16,825 nt of DNA from JAJOKK01 sp965370555. GTDB taxonomy: Bacteria > Bipolaricaulota > Bipolaricaulia > UBA7950 > UBA9294. Where the stretch lies: the NCBI GenBank assembly GCA_965370555.1, contig CBDUVB010000039.1:1-16825 (forward strand). Direction: 5' to 3'. Below the pieces are notes generated by a model that was not told where the DNA came from, made no database searches, and worked only from the letters and a program-made list of their open reading frames with translations. A program made the translations under genes and the position numbers. Below are positions 13,772 to 16,825 of this stretch, piece after piece (the stretch's first letter is position 1; every line of letters begins with the position of its first letter).

Positions 13772-16675
13772 ATGACTACCCATCGAGAACTCGAAGCCCA
13801 GATACGATTCCAACTCGATCAGTTGGCAGTCCGCAACGCGCATCATGATTTCGAACACTTGTGCAGGCATCTTGCACGAAATCGAATCTGCTCGAACATC
13901 GTGCCGGCGACTGGTCCCGTGGCCGCCGGTGGAGATCAAGGCCGTGACTTCGAGACCTATGAAGCGTCCGTTCAGGACCCGCTGGGAACGTGTGTTTTCG
14001 TCGGTAAGGCGAGCAGCCGCCATCTGACATTCGCGTGCACTCTGCAGAAGGACAGTATCGCTTCCAAGCTGAAGTCCGACGTGAAAGAAATCATGAGCTT
14101 GGGCGGACCTGTCGATGTCATTCACTTTCTCTGCGCAACCGACATTCCAGTAGCGAAGAGACACGAGCTGCAGGCATGGACATCATTCGAGCACGACGTT
14201 TCGCTGGAAATACATGACGGCCAGTGGATCACCCAAGAGCTTTGCCAAAAGGATATCTTCTGGATTGCCCAGGAGTACCTTGGCATAGCAAGGGAGATAT
14301 ACCCAGATACTTCTTTTGAGGATAAATCATATGGCGAACTGCGTCATCGGTGGGAAGATGCAAGACCGAGCAATCTCGCAGAGCTACTCGATGTTTCGTA
14401 TGGACTTCGAGAGGCAGCCAGAGCTGGCGGACCAAGAGAGGATTTGCCATTCTGGCTTGATCGTATCAACCCGGACTCAGTGCCTGTTCAACTACGCAGG
14501 CACGCGATCTATGAAACGGCGATCGCATCACTGCGAGGGCGCAAGACAATGGAGGGACTAGCGCCGCTCATCAGGGAGTATTTCGCTTGCGTGTCGCAGC
14601 TTGTCCGGATATCCGATCTGGATGACGCAGCTGTCATGCTGGGTTTCTGTCTGGGAGCGTCGGGTCTGCACAGCCTGGACATTCCGTTCGATGAGCTGAG
14701 AGGCTACGCTCACGAGCTTCTAGAGCAGATTGACAAGTTGCTCCTGGACGCAGAAACACCAGGTTATCGAGCGCGGCTCCTATTCACACGCGGTTTCTTG
14801 GCTGCTCCCTCTAGCGCCAGCCTGGATGGTCTCCAGAGCTGTCTGAGCAGCTGGGAGAGCGCGCTGGACCTCGTCGAGAAGGCGCCACTCTTCCCAGTAA
14901 CTGGTCTAGCTGAGCTAATCACTCAGCTGATTAACCTCCTCCCGAAAGCTGTGCAGGACAAGTACAACCCACGACTTCTGGCTCTGGCAAAGAGGGTTGA
15001 CACACTCATTGAAGAGCGCTACGGAGCCTTTGCTGTTGCTTCGAGGTGTAGGGACAGGGGAATGGCCCTCTACAAGAAGGAGGACCTGCTTGGGGCAATT
15101 GAGCAGTTCCATAGGGCAAAAAAGAGCTGGTTTGCCGAAGAAACACTTCAAGGATCGATCCTTGCTATTCTTTTCCTTTCGAAGTGCTACTACGAGCTCG
15201 GCCTAAGACTGGCGGCTAAGTACTTCGCTCTTGCTGGTGCATTCATGGCCTCGACCACGCCGAACCTGAATCTTCGACGTTACGTGCCGCAGGGACTCTT
15301 CATGGCTGCTGATTCCGATTACGATCTTGGCGCGTGGTGCAACTACTTGCTGCTTTCGGAGGTCGGGCTCGAAGCATTTTCGCAGTTTGGGATCGAGAAG
15401 GACGCATCGACTATCGAGAGCGACATCAACAGAACCCTCTTCCATTCTGGAATCATCTACGCTATGTCTCAGCTCTTCGCCCCCGATCTTCGATCCAGGA
15501 TCAAGGAGATGATCGAAGCATGGGATCTCGCGGATGATCTAGGTGATCTGCTCGACGCTGCTGACGAGCAGTGGGCAGAGGAGGACCCGTTGAACGTAGC
15601 AAACGCACTTCGCGAAGAGGGTATATGCGCTCCCTTCTCCGATGCGGGCTGTAGGCGGCACGTAAGGTTTCGTGCGCTTGGAATCGACTGGTCCCTGAAC
15701 TGGGAGAACACACACTCCGTCAATGCAGTTGGGGAGCACTTCACAGCTGTCCTGCAGGTGATCCTTGCGGATCTGGCCAGATTGGATCTCTGTCTGCTTC
15801 CCACGGTGATTTCAGTGTCTCTTCGGCTGGGGGATGCGACCCCAACGGATGCACTGGTCGAAGGGGACCGTTCTGGGGAATGGTTAGTCACGCTTCCAGA
15901 CCCGAAGCAGGCTGATGACTTCGATCTTTGCGTTTTCGCCTCTACCGCAGGGATTCTTGCATGCTCTTCTGCACTTCACATGGAGAAGATGCAGGAGCTC
16001 CTAGAGGAGCGCCTCCAGAACGCTCTATCAGGCAAGACGTTCTGTGTACGACCATATGCGGAGCTGCTGGAGGCGTTCATCGCGGAGGACGACTTCCTTG
16101 CATTCGAAAGGAACAGCGAATCCGTGACAAAACAAGACGAACGAACGGAAGACGAGCATCCTCAGCTCCGTGGTCCGTCGGGACCGGGCCCTGGCTATGA
16201 CAGTGCTGCTCATGAAGCCCACATCACCAATCGATATGAGAATCTGAAGAAGAAGCTTGGAGACATCTTGCCACAACTTGCTTCTAGTCGAGGGTTCTGC
16301 ACTACCGCTGCCGCATTGCGGAAGGATGGATGGAAGGACTGGCACATCCTGTTGGCCACGTACAACGCGATCGTTAATCACCTTGCTCAGTTGCAGCACA
16401 GGACTGGCAATACCAAGGAGGCTGCAGAACGAATCAGCCGCACGAAAGAGATAGCGAATCTTGATGTTCTACCACATGATTCGCCCATTCCTGACGAAAT
16501 AGTCTCAGAGGCGAATCTCCGGTTTCATTTGCGCCACAGCATGATAGCAACTCTGCAAACCTGGGGTCTACGCATCAACGCTCACGGGTTCGACATCGCG
16601 GCAGTAGAGGCCCTCCTATCTGACAGGTATGCCTACTGGAGCGATGATGTTGAGCACGACAATTTGGGTTTCTAG
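13772..16675 (+). CDS. PD-(D/E)XK-like nuclease with long TPR-type helical body (candidate defence effector)
   Basis: Large cytoplasmic protein of 967 aa. Residues about 10-175 look like a restriction-endonuclease-like fold: helix with FEHLCRHL (27-34), PATGPVAAGGDQGRDFETY (45-63) containing the probable catalytic Asp59 in the Mrr-like 'G-x-D' turn, strand TFACTLQKD (86-94) with Gln92/Lys93 at the place of the E/QxK motif, KLKSDVKEI (99-107), and the closing EIHDGQWITQEL. The remaining part is mainly helical. TPR repeats are clearest at about 420-505 (ASRCRDRGMALYKKEDLLGA, ILAILFLSKCYYELGLRLAA). A polar linker lies near 795-815, followed by another helical region. No ATPase or membrane segment is seen. 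The frame is open to 13700, but the leaderless promoter supports ATG 13772. Nuclease plus TPR is a frequent layout of single-gene phage-defence effectors; this role is inference, and the exact catalytic residues need alignment. Confidence 0.8.
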   Translation: MTTHRELEAQIRFQLDQLAVRNAHHDFEHLCRHLARNRICSNIVPATGPVAAGGDQGRDFETYEASVQDPLGTCVFVGKASSRHLTFACTLQKDSIASKLKSDVKEIMSLGGPVDVIHFLCATDIPVAKRHELQAWTSFEHDVSLEIHDGQWITQELCQKDIFWIAQEYLGIAREIYPDTSFEDKSYGELRHRWEDARPSNLAELLDVSYGLREAARAGGPREDLPFWLDRINPDSVPVQLRRHAIYETAIASLRGRKTMEGLAPLIREYFACVSQLVRISDLDDAAVMLGFCLGASGLHSLDIPFDELRGYAHELLEQIDKLLLDAETPGYRARLLFTRGFLAAPSSASLDGLQSCLSSWESALDLVEKAPLFPVTGLAELITQLINLLPKAVQDKYNPRLLALAKRVDTLIEERYGAFAVASRCRDRGMALYKKEDLLGAIEQFHRAKKSWFAEETLQGSILAILFLSKCYYELGLRLAAKYFALAGAFMASTTPNLNLRRYVPQGLFMAADSDYDLGAWCNYLLLSEVGLEAFSQFGIEKDASTIESDINRTLFHSGIIYAMSQLFAPDLRSRIKEMIEAWDLADDLGDLLDAADEQWAEEDPLNVANALREEGICAPFSDAGCRRHVRFRALGIDWSLNWENTHSVNAVGEHFTAVLQVILADLARLDLCLLPTVISVSLRLGDATPTDALVEGDRSGEWLVTLPDPKQADDFDLCVFASTAGILACSSALHMEKMQELLEERLQNALSGKTFCVRPYAELLEAFIAEDDFLAFERNSESVTKQDERTEDEHPQLRGPSGPGPGYDSAAHEAHITNRYENLKKKLGDILPQLASSRGFCTTAAALRKDGWKDWHILLATYNAIVNHLAQLQHRTGNTKEAAERISRTKEIANLDVLPHDSPIPDEIVSEANLRFHLRHSMIATLQTWGLRINAHGFDIAAVEALLSDRYAYWSDDVEHDNLGF

Positions 16676-16825
16676 ATCGACTAAGTCACCGATGTCCTCC
16701 GAGGCTCCTCACCGGCGAAGGCTAGGAAAGAAATGCACAATGCGGAATCTATACTCAATGAGCCAGCTTAGCAGGCGTTCGACAGTGAATGCTACATATT
16801 GCGTGGTTGAGTGACGTAATCACGG

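Noticed and set aside
16676..16825. Short plus-strand frame running to 16814 after the nuclease-TPR gene
   Set aside because: It overlaps the nuclease gene in another frame and shows no motif or ribosome-binding site; no terminator or gene could be supported in the last 150 bases.

Overview
The window looks like the chromosome of a moderately GC-rich, probably uncultivated bacterium. A GGDEF diguanylate cyclase, a seven-membrane-helix sensor and sigma-70-like promoters argue against an archaeon. The phylum cannot be fixed from the sequence; a deep-branching anaerobe (Thermotogota/Bipolaricaulota type) is only a guess, based on the Mrp/Mbh-like gene order and exported HEAT and Ig-like proteins.

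Layout. Positions 1-1602 (minus strand) hold the first four genes of a tightly overlapping cation/proton antiporter cluster: MrpE, MrpF, MrpG, then an MbhD-type membrane protein with a solute-binding-like C-terminal domain, cut off by the window edge. Positions 1859-4271 (plus) hold a two-gene unit of exported proteins: an Ig-like protein with 14 consecutive seven-residue repeats, and a HEAT-repeat protein. A 7TM-PAS-GGDEF diguanylate cyclase lies convergent to it (4328-5959, minus).

Positions 5973-7331 are a decay zone. They contain a truncated Ntn-hydrolase remnant ending at a 66-bp perfect-ended palindrome, a run of five different hairpins, and one partial copy of a dispersed repeat. An Amidase_6-like secreted peptidase/amidase follows (7332-8027, minus).

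The most unusual part is 8195-16675. A 43-bp direct repeat (40/43 identical) brackets about 4.7 kb that contains a strong sigma-70-like promoter and three overlapping or nearly abutting minus-strand genes of 320, 317 and 770 aa. I recognise none of them as a family; the 770-aa protein looks like a degenerate PIN-like domain followed by coiled coil and TPR-like helices. Next to this cassette are a SEC-C zinc-motif protein and, diverging from it, a 967-aa protein with an N-terminal PD-(D/E)XK-like nuclease domain and TPR repeats, apparently transcribed as a leaderless mRNA. The composition (nuclease plus TPR, PIN-like plus TPR, repeat-bracketed cassette) resembles an accessory or defence island. 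Function is inference only; no toxin, phage or transposase gene is visible.

The 967-aa nuclease gene, the cyclase and the Ntn-hydrolase remnant each have a TAxAxT -10-like hexamer 6-7 nt before an ATG, suggesting that leaderless mRNAs are common in this organism.
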